Source: Acanthosepion pharaonis (Eukaryota; Mollusca; Cephalopoda; Sepiida; Sepiidae). Taken from it: a stretch of 64,000 nucleotides of DNA. This document shows positions 45,280-55,689 of this stretch, one piece after another. The notes under the pieces were generated by a model. That model had not been told where the DNA came from and ran no database searches. It saw only the letters and a list, made by a program, of their open reading frames with translations. The stretch covers positions 849,501-913,500 of the forward strand of contig CAHIKZ030004135.1 in NCBI GenBank assembly GCA_903632075.3, in the 5' to 3' direction. The translations under genes and the position numbers were made by a program. Each line of letters begins with the position of its first letter. Within the stretch, counting starts at the first letter, position 1.

Positions 45280-46440
45280 AGAAGATCTCAAGACGCTTAT
45301 GCTGCCCTTGCCATTTAGTAAATATCATGATCAACTAGAGGTAAATTTTAGCTCTGGTGGTTTATTTTTAGAACCCATCAAAGCACGAAATGGCATCAAG
45401 TAAAGTGATCTTGTAACACATACATTGTTCTCTTTTTCCTTTTCTGTTGTTCTCCATATCTTTAAGGACTGTGACCAGAGTATGTATATTTGATATCGTA
45501 CAACTGGCACGATACGTCTCTCAGCTAAATCTAAAATATTCCAAGCTCTTGCAAATGACTGTGACTTAATCACCCAAACAGAATAGAAAATGCAGGCACT
45601 GATGGATAATTTTCCCGTTCCTGTAAATCTTCCGGTCTTACTAAGAGCTTGGACAAGATAGTCGTCATCTGCTCCGTTTCTGAAAACATCAATAATTCTT
45701 GATGGTCACAATCAGAAGATGATAAACAAATTCACATACTTTAGGAGCACTATAAACGGACACTGCACTCATGACAATGAAATATCTGCCCGTTTTAAGA
45801 AAGCAATGGATACATTTACAGTTCTACAAGAGTATCAGAGAAGGATTAATAAATTTTCAAAGATAGCACTCTAAAATTTAATGTGTGCTGACATGCCTGC
45901 TGTACTCATATGTGAGATGGGTTGAGTAAGACAGACACTTAGACTAAGATCGAATCTTGGAATCCACTGGATAACCCATACACCAGTCACTTTGATCCTG
46001 GGAAAAGCCAATACAATCAGCATCGAAGGGCACATTCATCGCCACAGGCTTTCCTGGGCAATCCATGTCATTCGTCTTGATGTGTTGCTATACGACACTC
46101 GTCCCCAGTATAAATCAGGGAAGCGCTTCAAGGACTGTTTAAAGCAGACCCTTGTAGTCTAACATATAGAAAGTTTTGAGTGGGAAACTTCTGTTTCTAA
46201 TCGAAATAAATAGGGGCGTACAATTCATAAGGACAATAGCATCTTCCAAAAACATGCAATGAGTTGAATAAATGCCAAGAGAAAAAGAGGAAATCAATTC
46301 ACATGCGATGACTTTCGCAGAGTATGTCTCTCCAAATCAGGCCTCGTTAGCCACAAGAAGCGTCATATTGGTTGACCTTTCACAAAATACGTTCAGTACT
46401 ATTCTGGGAATAAAACCTAACATGAAAGATGTGTCCGAAA
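45280..46440 (+). mobile_element. LINE with C-terminal zinc finger, decayed RT
   Basis: Plus-strand segments in order: YHDQLEVNFSSGGLFLEPIK, ARNGIK-SDLVTHTLFSFF (about 45370-45430, the G-KQ-D-APTLF-like RT motif); an alternating-frame middle; INKFTYFRSTINGHCTHDNE at about 45728-45787, ISARFKKAMDTF; ILGKANTISIEGHIHRHRLS, WAIHVIRL at about 45996-46085; SGKRFKDCLKQTLV at about 46117-46158; and FTCDDFRRVCLSKSGLVSHK, KRHIG at about 46298-46372. The last segment is a C2H2/CCHH-type finger. The YADD segment is not preserved in readable form. Multiple stops make it inactive. The KRFKDCLK and C-terminal finger order matches a known metazoan LINE lineage. Confidence 0.75.
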
Positions 46441-46651
46441 ACCTGCAGAAACCACTCTGATCTCAACCGTAACCTGAAAACAACGAGGCTTTAAAATAAA
46501 ACAGGCCAGGCCCTGAACAAATAACTTAGTTTGGCGCAATATGTATTGCAAGACATTTGCTGGGTTCAAAAGCCATTGTCGTCCTCACGAAAAACAAAAA
46601 AAACATTGATCAAACCTGTCAGTCATGGTTATATCATTTAACGAATCAACA

Positions 46652-46655
<4 letters not shown>
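46441..46655. other. Spacer
   Basis: Unrecognised. Confidence 0.4.
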
Positions 46656-46692
<37 letters not shown>

Positions 46693-46770
46693 AGAAAGAG
46701 AGAGAGAGAAAGAGAGGGAGATGGGGAGAGAGAGAAAGGGAGAGAGAGGAAAAAAGAAAAAGAGATTTGG
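46656..46770. repeat. (AT)n followed by purine-rich (GA)n
   Basis: AT to about 46690, then an imperfect GAGA and GGGA tract to about 46770. Confidence 0.9.
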
Positions 46771-46817
46771 GATTTTAGAATCAACAACGTCAGGTTCATG
46801 CAATCTTTTTTAATTTT

Positions 46818-46907
46818 CATTTGCACATTTTCTCTATCTATAAATGTTGTATATCTGATTTTGAGTACTCTTCCCTTCTAAATGCAGAAAATTTAGAACT
46901 ATATATA
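46818..46907 (+). repeat. Dispersed repeat, weak third copy
   Basis: CTCTATCTATAAATGTTG, CTGATTTTGAGTACTCTTCC and ACTATATATATAC loosely follow the order of 23624-23730. Confidence 0.4.
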
Positions 46908-47089
46908 TACTTGGTTGTAAATTTGGGACAAGAGAGTATCTTCCGGTTTTATCAGTTTGAACCCGATCAGTGCGCTGAATCAATCGTTCACGATGTCATC
47001 ATTCTGCATTGTAGCACAACCACCGACAGCTTCTCAAGAGACCCGTCTACCCAATTTCACTTTTTCTGAATACATGGGTTAGGCAGTGG
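46908..47089. other. Spacer
   Basis: Unrecognised. Confidence 0.4.
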
Positions 47090-47236
47090 TATTCTTTTCG
47101 CACATTGGGTTTGTCTCCCAAGATCGATAACATCGGAAAGTAGTTTAATTGATTAATCGACTATGTTGAGATTCGAATCCAGAACCCACGTCGCAATGTT
47201 TGAAACGAACATCCTAACCACGTCCACGTCACGCGG

Positions 47237-47237
<1 letters not shown>
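47090..47237 (-). mobile_element. tRNA-like SINE, minus strand
   Basis: Minus strand: GACGTGGTTAGGATGTTCGT (A box), GGTTCTGGATTCGAATCTCA (B box) about 40 bp on, then a short body with TCGATTAATCAATTAAACTA. The tRNA-like head abuts an (AT)n run at 47238. Confidence 0.65.

Positions 47238-47296
<59 letters not shown>
47238..47296. repeat. (AT)n microsatellite
   Basis: About 59 bp of AT. Confidence 0.95.
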
Positions 47297-47298
<2 letters not shown>

Positions 47299-47550
47299 CG
47301 TTTTTTTTTTATTTTTTTTTTTTCCATAATAATGGATGTTTGTTTGTCAAAATTGTTCATACGCTTTCAACCATCATTGGTCATTTTTTAAAATGGAATT
47401 AAGTTATTACTCTGAACTTCAACAGAGAAAAATGCATTAGCTTTTTTTTCCATTACGCCGTTTCAAAAACACAATAATTCCGTTCTTATTAATGTCCAGT
47501 GATGCTTAATATCCGTTATTTTGTCCGAAAAATGTCTAAAAATGTTATTA
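47297..47550. other. Spacer
   Basis: T-rich, unrecognised. Confidence 0.4.
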
Positions 47551-47591
<41 letters not shown>

Positions 47592-47592
47592 C
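47551..47592. repeat. (AC)n(AT)n
   Basis: Compound array of about 42 bp. Confidence 0.95.
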
Positions 47593-48319
47593 TAGCAGCA
47601 TGGCCCGGCGTTGCCCGTGCTTGATTCAAAAATCGTACGACTCATACAGCAATCGCTATTACTTGACTTAAAATATTTTTGCTCTTCCTTGCCTTTAAAG
47701 GAGTGCCCTTTGCCGTGCTGATGTTGCTACATGCCTTACTTCTCACACTGCGAATTTTTTCGAAGATCTATACTAAACATTAAATCTGTTACGAAAAAAG
47801 AACTAAACAAAATCAACACAAAACCATCAGCTTTTAAAAAAAGAACTCGTAACTGGAAAAACCGAATGAAAAAAGAATGTTAACAACAAATACATTTTCA
47901 CACCTAACCCAGTTCTGCGGAATCAGAATCAACGTTGAATTTAGGCAAGCGAATGAGCCAATTGGAGTAAAGTGCCATGCAGATTTAAATTTTTCCCACT
48001 TATGACGAATGCAGCTATCGATTTTTTTTTGCATGCTTGCATGCTAGTTAACATTCGTGTCAGTCAGCTTTTAGCTCTCACGCTGGCCAATAGAATCTTC
48101 CTGCCTATTCGTGGCAGCCAGCTATAGGTTCTCACTCTGGCCAGTAGAAAATGGCCGCAAACTACATAAAAACTGCCGTAAAATCTATTATTTCCACTAT
48201 CGATGGGAGTTGGGAAATGCAAAGTCGGTCTTGGCCTTCCCGCTAACTTGGAGCATGTGCATGTAAATTTTGGTGAAAATCCGTCGAAAATTGAGGCCGT
48301 GCATTCGTTACACATCCTG

Positions 48320-48322
<3 letters not shown>
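47593..48322 (+). repeat. AT-bracketed repeat with a CCCGGCGTTGCCCG start
   Basis: Begins ACTAGCAGCATGGCCCGGCG, TTGCCCGTGC right after an (AT)n run. Ends TTGGTGAAAATCCGTCG, AAAATTGAGGCCGTGC right before the (AT)n run at 48324. I recall similar starts in many invertebrate interspersed repeats, but not the family name. It contains a 57-bp internal tandem duplication (AGCTCTCACGCTGGCCAATA and AGGTTCTCACTCTGGCCAGT). No open frame of note. Confidence 0.65.

Positions 48323-48323
<1 letters not shown>

Positions 48324-48374
<51 letters not shown>
48324..48374. repeat. (AT)n microsatellite
   Basis: About 51 bp of AT. Confidence 0.95.
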
Positions 48375-48376
<2 letters not shown>

Positions 48377-49320
48377 ATGTATCAAAATATTTTTACAATC
48401 TTTGCGTTCGAGTGCTTCACACCAAAACAAGGATAAAAGTTTACATATTAACCCGTGTGTCCTTAAATACTTCGTTTTTAAGTTTAAAGATTACGGTAGA
48501 TGCTGTTTAATGCACAATTCAAGATACAATCTAAAAATACATTTACAAATTTGGAGACGAGTTTCTGACCCCAAAACAAGGTAAAATATCCATATAAAAC
48601 ATATGTCCAAAAGGCTATCGTTGTACTTCAACGCAGAAACTCATAACAAATGTTCAAAATGTCCTCTGCTTGCTTCTACACACGAATGCACCCGTCGGAT
48701 CGTTGACTGGCGGACCCTTTCAAAGACTCCCACACGGTGTCGAATGTTTTTGCAGGTCCCCATGGCACGTTGATGAATCGCCTCTGAATTATTAATGTTT
48801 GCTACATAAACCATTTATTTTAGGTGGCCCCACAGATAAAAGATCAAAGGATTGGGGTCGGAGAAACGTGCCTGCCATGGACGGTCCTCCTCTACTTATC
48901 CATCTTACGTGGTAGATGTCATCTAAAATGTGCTAGAGTCTCATCATGCATGAACCTCATGTGCCTTCGTATTAGCAGGGGTACATCATCTAGTAGGTCT
49001 GTAAGTGTGTTCGAAATAAAGTCCATGTAGACAGCTCCTGTAAAGCGTTCGGGAAGAACATATGGACCTACCAGACAGTCACCTACAATTCCAGCACACA
49101 CATTTATCATAAACTGATATTGTGGTCTAACATGTATTGTACCATGGGGATTCTGTTCCGCCCACAAATGTAAATTTGTCATTCCATCTCCTCTAAATGT
49201 TGACTCATCCGCAAACAAGACGGAATAGACAAACAACGGATTGGCAGTTTGTGCTATAAGCCACCGACAAACGTTCTCCTGTGGTGAGTGATCAAAGGGC
49301 GTGAGTTCGACCTTCATTAG
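48375..49320 (-). mobile_element. Tc1/mariner-like (DDE) transposon, N-terminal truncated
   Basis: The 3' end on the minus strand is near GGATGTATCAAAATATTTTT (48375). The transposase fills most of the element. The partner terminal repeat is absent because the element stops at about 49320, where a different repeat begins. It is related to 44322-45066 by motif type. Confidence 0.75.
48640..49317 (-). pseudogene. DDE transposase, missing DNA-binding domain, damaged active site
   Basis: A 132-codon frame stays open (49317-48919). It reads VELTPFDHSPQENVCRWLIA, then VLFADESTFRGDGMTNLHLW (first catalytic Asp in FADES), AEQNPHGTIHVRPQYQFMIN, GPYVLPERFTGAVYMDFISN, VPLLIRRHMRFMHDETLAHF (second Asp in HDETLAHF, usually HDGAPAHF) and WISRGGP. 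After a frameshift near 48870, PNPLIFYLWGHLK follows, where families normally have PLDFYLWG, so the third acidic residue is replaced by Ile. It ends near a GGHFEH-like SRGHFEHLL at about 48640. The element cannot transpose itself. Confidence 0.8.
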
Positions 49321-49520
49321 ATGTTACATCCTTTCGGTCTTGTGCCACATCTAAGCTACACTTAGATAATCATTTGAACACATAGACGTTGTGTAAAGGT
49401 TAGCAAACTTGTCTCGATAGAACCATTACAACTGAGTAGTCAGGTCGATCCTCACTGGGCACCGCATACTTTCGGCCGTGTGCCACATCTAAGCTATGAT
49501 TAGAAAATCACCATGATGAT
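49321..49520. repeat. Imperfect tandem duplication, about 139-bp period
   Basis: CTTTCGGTCTTGTGCCACAT, CTAAGCTACACTTAG near 49332 recurs as CTTTCGGCCGTGTGCCACAT, CTAAGCTATGATTAG near 49469. The intervening part has a tRNA-like look (GTGTAAAGGTTAGCAAAC, AGGTCGATCCTCACTGG), so it may be a SINE with duplicated flank. Confidence 0.6.
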
Positions 49521-49778
49521 GGAAAGGGCAGTTCATGTCGGCATACACTCCTGATCAAAAATTTAAGATCAGTTGAAATTTGTTTTAAATACACTGTTTT
49601 TTATGGAAAAATTTTAAACATTTCTTTAGTTAGTAATTTTATAATCTAAAAGGTTATGTAGACATAAAGTTATAATCCGAACATTTTATTGAGAAATTGA
49701 CATTTTAAAAAAAAATGAGGCGTTTTACACTTGATCAAAATAATAAGACCAGGGGTATAAATTGTTAGATATAGGTAA

Positions 49779-49784
<6 letters not shown>
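49521..49784. other. Spacer
   Basis: AT-rich, unrecognised. Confidence 0.5.

Positions 49785-49846
<62 letters not shown>
49785..49846. repeat. (AT)n microsatellite
   Basis: About 62 bp of AT. Confidence 0.95.
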
Positions 49847-49848
<2 letters not shown>

Positions 49849-50038
49849 ATTCTAAAATTAATTTCATTGTCATTTATAACTAACATTTGGTACATCTATG
49901 GGGAAGTGTGCTAGATATAAACATCATGGACATAGAAATCAACACTGCATCGTGACTTTCAGTTTCGTGCCTGTAGTGATAGACAGAACATCAGTTACTG
50001 ATATATTTCTCGCCAATTAAATCATTAACCTTTGTATG

Positions 50039-50335
<297 letters not shown>

Positions 50336-50881
50336 CCTACTCAAATAAGAGTATGCACTTAAAAATAACGTTGAAGGGTTAAAAATCCGTCGGATTCATA
50401 AAAAATCGAATATAATTCCTCTGTTCACTGCTAGATGGATTAAAATGAAATCTATTAAAATACACAGTTAGTTTTCCTTTTCCCAATTTGGATTATTTCT
50501 CCGACATCATTTCCGGTTTTCTCTCTTCACTCGACTTATTTACTAACATTCTCCTTACACGATATACGCGTCCCTTTTATGATTTTCCTTTCCTATTCAT
50601 CTGTCTTAGTTGCTTGATTCTCGTCTCAGATTTCATTTTTCATTTAATCCATCCTCTTATATTTTTATCCACTCTAAAACTAATTTTACTGTCATATAAC
50701 CTATGATCTCATCTTCGGTTTCAGAGGATTTGCCACTTTGCATGAAGGTGTCAAATTATTTGCTTTATTTACCTTTTCTTTTTCCCTATCCAGTCTTTCT
50801 ATGTTTATTTAGGGAGATACAATCAGGTGTTACGAATAAGGATATTTAAACTACTATACTATCTATATACACAGCAGTTAA

Positions 50882-50882
<1 letters not shown>
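50336..50882. other. No gene seen
   Basis: T/C-rich sequence at 50470-50810 without motif. Confidence 0.5.
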
Positions 50883-50933
<51 letters not shown>

Positions 50934-51150
50934 GGCACCTTACTGATAGGTTCGTATGAAGCTTTTATCACAATCCATTATAAGTGTAGCTAGTTTGATC
51001 CACATCGAATATTCCGTATTGTGGCTTTGGACCGTACTAACATAAGATCTATTGCTGTTGCGTTGTATTCAGAAAATTCATCTCTAAACCTAGTTGGAAG
51101 AAAAGAGAATTAGATCATCTTTCTATGTTTCACTTTGTACCTCCCGCTCG

Positions 51151-51211
<61 letters not shown>
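50883..51211. repeat. Two (GATA)n arrays
   Basis: Arrays at 50883-50932 and 51151-51211 with unrecognised sequence between. Confidence 0.95.
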
Positions 51212-51212
<1 letters not shown>

Positions 51213-51682
51213 AAATTTTTAACGCAGTAGTCTCTTCCTCTACTGCTGTTAAAATGAATAGTAATGGCCCTTCTTGTGGTTAGTTTTGTGCCAGTATAAG
51301 TTAAAAATTCCAGCTCGCTGCTTTTCCATAAAATGTCTTCCGATATCTGACAAATATCTTTATTTAGAAGGTATTTTAATTCTCCACCTTGCAAAGAGAA
51401 TGCATAATTTAACACACATTTAAATGCATCTGTAACCGATTTAGTCTGGATCATCTCCTGAGATACTCTTCTCTTATCTGTCTGAAGGAATAGTTAAAGA
51501 AAATAATATCGTACATTTCGTTTACTAAAGCGCCCTGGCATAACTTGTGTTCCATCAGTCCGCAAACCAGCGAGAAATAAGTTGATGTGATTCGAAAGAA
51601 GTAATCTGAACTTTTGGTTGACCTTCAATAGAAGGAGGAAAAATTTAATATAAGCTGTTTCCACGTTTCTGTCTCCAGCTCT
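51212..51682. other. No assigned gene; one plausible old coding segment
   Basis: A minus frame of about 81 codons (51454-51212) before it enters the GATA repeat reads ICQISEDILWKSSELEFLTY and similar. Its composition is not low complexity, but I recognise no family. Confidence 0.3.
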
Positions 51683-51725
51683 TTCTTTCTTTCTTTCTTT
51701 CTTTCTTTTTCTTTCTTTCTTTCTT

Positions 51726-51797
<72 letters not shown>
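51683..51797. repeat. (TTTC)n(TC)n(AT)n compound microsatellite
   Basis: TTTC to about 51727, TC to about 51748, AT to 51797. Confidence 0.95.
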
Positions 51798-51800
<3 letters not shown>

Positions 51801-51869
51801 TTTCATTTGTCTATCACTATTCAAGTATAAGTTTCATCATATTTCAGTCAGTTAAGGTTTTAATGTTAA

Positions 51870-52225
51870 TAAGATTTAGTCATGTTTGTTCTGTGCTTGA
51901 TCAAAAATTAGATATGTTCCAGGTTAGATCAAGAATTAGGTGTTTGTTTGAAATTTTATTAAGAATTAGGCATGTTTGTTCGATATTATATCAAGAATTA
52001 GGCACGTTTGTTCGAGCTTAGATAAAAAAATTAGAAGAGTTAGGCGAGGGTATATCAAGAAATAATGTTTTCTGAAGATATATGAAGAATTAGCCATGTT
52101 TTTCTAAAGATATATTAAGGCATGTTTGTTTAAGTATAAATCAAGAATTAAACATATTTAGCCAAGATTAGATCAAGAATTTGTATAGTTTGTTCGAGAT
52201 TAGATCCAGAATTAGACATGTGAAT
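51870..52225. repeat. Minisatellite, about 32-bp unit
   Basis: About ten degenerate units built on ATTAGGCATGTTTGTTCGAG and ATTAGATCAAGA. Units in the centre (51930-52020) are best preserved. Edge units carry indels. Confidence 0.85.
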
Positions 52226-52254
52226 CATGATGAAGCAATGAATTAAATCTATTC

Positions 52255-53290
52255 GCGGTAATGTAGCTGTCCCACAGGGCTCTATCCTTGGACGTACATT
52301 GTTTCACAACTTCATCAACGACCTTCGAGATGTCATCAGTTTGTAAGGAGGTATTCATGCTGGTGATACAACTATTTACCCCTTAACAGTATATCTGACA
52401 AAGTAAAAATAGTATCTGCTCTCGAAAATGAACTCTAACCGGTTGTTAGTTAGGGCTAGAAATGGCTTGTAAATTTCAAGGCCTCCAAAACGAAACTGCT
52501 ATCTTTAATCATCATAGAGAATCATATTTGCCCTCCGTCAGCATGTTAACATCCAGGATTGCAACACTTTGCGTCTTCTTGTATTCACGTTTTGTTTTGT
52601 TTTTACTGATATAAAGTGGAGTGATTATATTGACGTAATTACTAGATCTTCTGCTAAGAAGATTTATTCACTGTGTCGTGCAAGACAATCTTTCTCATCG
52701 GAATCCATCTTTCACATTTATACATCAGCTTTTCTTTCATTCATATATTTATGTCATATCTGGTTTGGTGCCCCAGCTGTTTACAATGTTGTCCAAAATC
52801 TTAAAGCCAATGAAAATAAAGAAAATATACATTTTGCGTTCTTAGATTCAACTACTTATTTGAGGATGAAAATAAGAAAAGGAAAATTAAAAAAGAAAAA
52901 CTTGTTTAGCATTTGATAAGGACAATATTAATACGAGGAAATATTTTCATTGTTCTAATAAGCTTTCGTTCTTAACATCCCGACGGCGTGAATTTAAACG
53001 TACTACTAGACTAGCAACTCGGTTACATTGTTTTACTGCTGAAATAGCCAGATGTAATCGTAAATTCTATTCAAATAGTTTCTTTCTCGCATATCTCACC
53101 TCTGCAACTCTCTACCGATTTCTTGCTTCCTTATCACTTACAATCTTCAAAAATTAAAATGCAACGTCAATCGCCATCTGCTGTCTTCCTGAACTCTGTT
53201 TCTTTCTCTTTGTCTTTTACTCCTAGTAACTTCTTGCGTCTTAGTGACATTAGCGCCTTGCTTGAATTTAAATCATTTAAAAAATCTTGA
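52255..53290 (+). mobile_element. Jockey/CR1-like LINE, RT palm to C-terminus
   Basis: The plus strand starts with NVAVPQGSILGRTLFHNFIN, DLRDVIS (52257-52345), a canonical PQGSxLGPxLF RT motif. GGIHAGDTTIY follows, where YADD is degraded to HAGD. Then come NCNTLRLLVFTF-like, DIKWSDYIDVITRSSAKKIY at about 52607-52666, SLCRARQSFSSESIFHIYTS, and a CHIWFGAPAVYNVVQNLKA segment to about 52810. The tail has SRRREFKRTTRLATRL, FYSNSFFLAYLTSATLYRFL (52985-53130) and NATSIAI. Several frameshifts and a stop after the palm. This is the longest copy of this lineage here and it is inactive. Confidence 0.85.
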
Positions 53291-53850
53291 AAAATAAAAA
53301 TCTCTTGTGTGGCATAAATATTTTTTTCATCAATCGACTCTTGTTTTCTTGATATACCTACATGTCTACATATGTATTTCTCGACCTATTCTCTGTCTAC
53401 CAACTTGACTGTCTATCTGGTTGTTCACATTTGTCTTCGTCTAACCACGCAATTAAATGTCTGTCTCGATCTGTGCCGCTAATCGTTCTGTGACTCTGTA
53501 TACAATGCCTGGTTGAAACACATGAGTACGAGTTTTTTTCTTTTTTTTTTTTTTTTTTTTTGGTGGGGTTGTTTTTCTTGTTTTGTTTTTTTGTTTTTTT
53601 AGGTGGGGGTCAAATCGGTATTCGATTTTGTAAAGCTATATTCCAAGAAGCAAATTTCTCAAAAAACTTGTCAGCACACTGTCGAAAGAATTTAGTGTCA
53701 AACCATCTCTCAACTGCCATAATAGCTACTACAAGTAAGTAAATTTTCCCTTAGACCCCCGGTGTGTTTTTCCTTCAATTTTAAACCATTGTAAAGTACT
53801 GTGCGTTCTCCGATGAGCTGTTTTTTCAGCTTTCTTGTTTTTCTAGTCTT
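53291..53850. other. No gene seen; poly-T
   Basis: Unrecognised sequence with a T run at about 53533-53560. Confidence 0.5.
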
Positions 53851-53852
53851 TA

Positions 53853-54195
53853 GAAAACCGGTTCTAGCACGATCACCCAAGTTAAGCAACGTTGAGCCTA
53901 GTTAGTACCTAGATGGGTAACCGCTTGGGAATACCAGGTGATTCAATATTAGACGTACAGGTGCTATAATGAATAATGGAGTCCCAATTGCCGCCAAATT
54001 CATTATATTCACTTACGCACAAAAACCTTTGGGAAAAGTATGAATCCAATTCTTCTACATCGATGGGTTAATTAGTAAGACCTTTATGACGAAATCGTTA
54101 TTTTCTCCCCCTCCTAAAATATCTTACAATCTAATGATATTTTAAATAACTTGAAAAGGGTTTATAAACCGTACAAAAGGAAACAATCAATCAAG
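53853..54195 (+). mobile_element. 5S rRNA/tRNA composite SINE, best copy
   Basis: Plus strand: GAAAACCGGTTCTAGCACGA, TCACCCAAGTTAAGCAACGT, TGAGCCTAGTTAGTACCTAG, ATGGGTAACCGCTTGGGAAT, ACCAGGTGAT is 5S rRNA from about position 24 to the end, including boxes A, IE and C of the internal promoter. A reduced tRNA-like unit follows (GGTGCTATAATGAATAATGG), then the shared core TTCACTTACGCACAAAAACC, TTTGGGAAAAGTATGAATCC and the 3' end CTTACAATCTAATGATATTT, TAAATAACTTGAAAAGGGTT, TATAAACCGTACAAAAGG. The 5' about 25 nt of 5S are not recognisable, so this is a retroposon head and not a 5S gene. Confidence 0.85.
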
Positions 54196-54287
54196 CTAGT
54201 GTTTAGAAATCTACGCAAACAAGAAAACTTCAGATATTTTTGTTTAATCAAACCAGTATTAAGAACGCACATCTGCCTCAATACACT

Positions 54288-54290
<3 letters not shown>

Positions 54291-54355
<65 letters not shown>
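54291..54355. repeat. (AT)n microsatellite
   Basis: About 65 bp of AT. Confidence 0.95.
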
Positions 54356-54357
<2 letters not shown>

Positions 54358-54547
54358 CAAGTATATAATTGGTATATACGGAATGAATTCTAATAACCAA
54401 TAATTACTATTCTTAAAAGAGTGCTCAATACAAAGTAGAGCAGATATAATTATTTTTTATAAAAAAAAAAAAAAATTATAACATAAATATGTTATAAAAT
54501 AACTACAAAAATAGCCATTTTTTCAACACCCTGGGTGTCTTATCAAT
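54356..54547. other. Spacer, possible diverged dispersed repeat
   Basis: A GAGTGCTCAATACAAAGTAG, AGCAGATATAATTATTT segment loosely recalls the family at 41908-42022. Confidence 0.35.
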
Positions 54548-54800
54548 TGATGAAGTTGAATATATATACGCGGAGTAATAGATAGCGGCTTGGATTGAGG
54601 AATCGGAGAGTCGAGTTCGAATTCCTGTTGAATCCATTACATTCACTTGTCTTCCAATACCCTTGGGAAAGTTGTGAATCCTCTTCTTCTCCCCCCAGTA
54701 AATAGCAGGACAAACTGGTTTAGGAGAAGGGCAACTCTGAGGGTCGTAGTGCACCAAATCTCTGCAATCGGCCCTTCAAAAAGTGTGGATGCTTCTGCAC
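54548..54800 (+). mobile_element. tRNA-like SINE with shared core
   Basis: Plus strand: GAGTAATAGATAGCGGCTTG (A box region), GGATTGAGGAATCGGAG, GAGTTCGAATTCCTGTTGAA (B box), core CATTACATTCACTTGTCTTC, CAATACCCTTGGGAAAGTTG, TGAATCCTCTTCTTCTCCCC, then TAAATAGCAGGACAAACTGG. It matches the minus copy at 33405-33640. The 41 bp at its start recur inverted at 56072-56112. Confidence 0.75.
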
Positions 54801-54883
54801 AATACCTTCACCACTATAATCAACTCTGGTGTCGTGCTGTCAGTTACCTAGGAACTGATGTGCTTGTCCCATTCGACAGGAGA

Positions 54884-54884
<1 letters not shown>

Positions 54885-54928
<44 letters not shown>
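54885..54928. repeat. (AT)n microsatellite
   Basis: About 44 bp of AT. Confidence 0.95.
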
Positions 54929-54936
<8 letters not shown>

Positions 54937-55299
54937 GAAATAAAAGTTTTCTAGGGAAATTAAAGCTCAATCACCTCTAATCAGAATAACAGCTCAAAAT
55001 ATGAAGATTGTCTGCGCTTATAAATTAAGTAAATTTCTTTGAAGGTTATTCCTAACATCGCTTGAAAATGGAACGAAACTCCGAATTTTAAGTTTAATTT
55101 TTATTATTAAAATTACAACTTCAGTTTCAGTTTTGAAACATAGAAATTTCTGTGTCACGATGGGATCATATTTTTTTAAAGAAAAGAAAATATTTATAAT
55201 ATTATACTCTACTGTTTGTATCGAGAACTGTTTTTTTTTAAATAAAAATAATTGCTAAGAAAACCGGATTATAATTCTTACTGCTCTTTCTTATTATTT

Positions 55300-55340
<41 letters not shown>

Positions 55341-55689
55341 CATCCACAGACTATTTCGCTGTGATATATATATATATATATATTGTTTTTATTATTTCTA
55401 GCTTAGCAATTACGCGTTTTTCCAATTTTCCTTCGAGAAGTTTTTTAGTTTTTCTGTTTTATATATTTCTCTATAATTATGATTCATCTTTCATCACTTG
55501 CTCTTTCGGTTTGTAAAAGTGATGCAATATTTTCTTTATGAATTTTCAAACAAATATCTGCGGGTTTGATTTATTCGGAAAAAGATATTAGAATACTTCA
55601 GAAGATTCCCCTGGAATAAACCGCCTGCTTACGGATAGAAAATGTATTGAGCAAGTAAAAATAGAATAGGGGACAAAACAAGGATTTAT
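54929..55689. other. AT-rich, no gene; two short AT runs
   Basis: AT runs at 55302-55337 and 55364-55384, otherwise unrecognised. Confidence 0.55.

Noticed and set aside
53853..53945. Functional 5S rRNA gene
   Set aside because: The 5' about 25 nt are missing or unrecognisable, several conserved positions differ, and the sequence is fused to a SINE body present in other copies.
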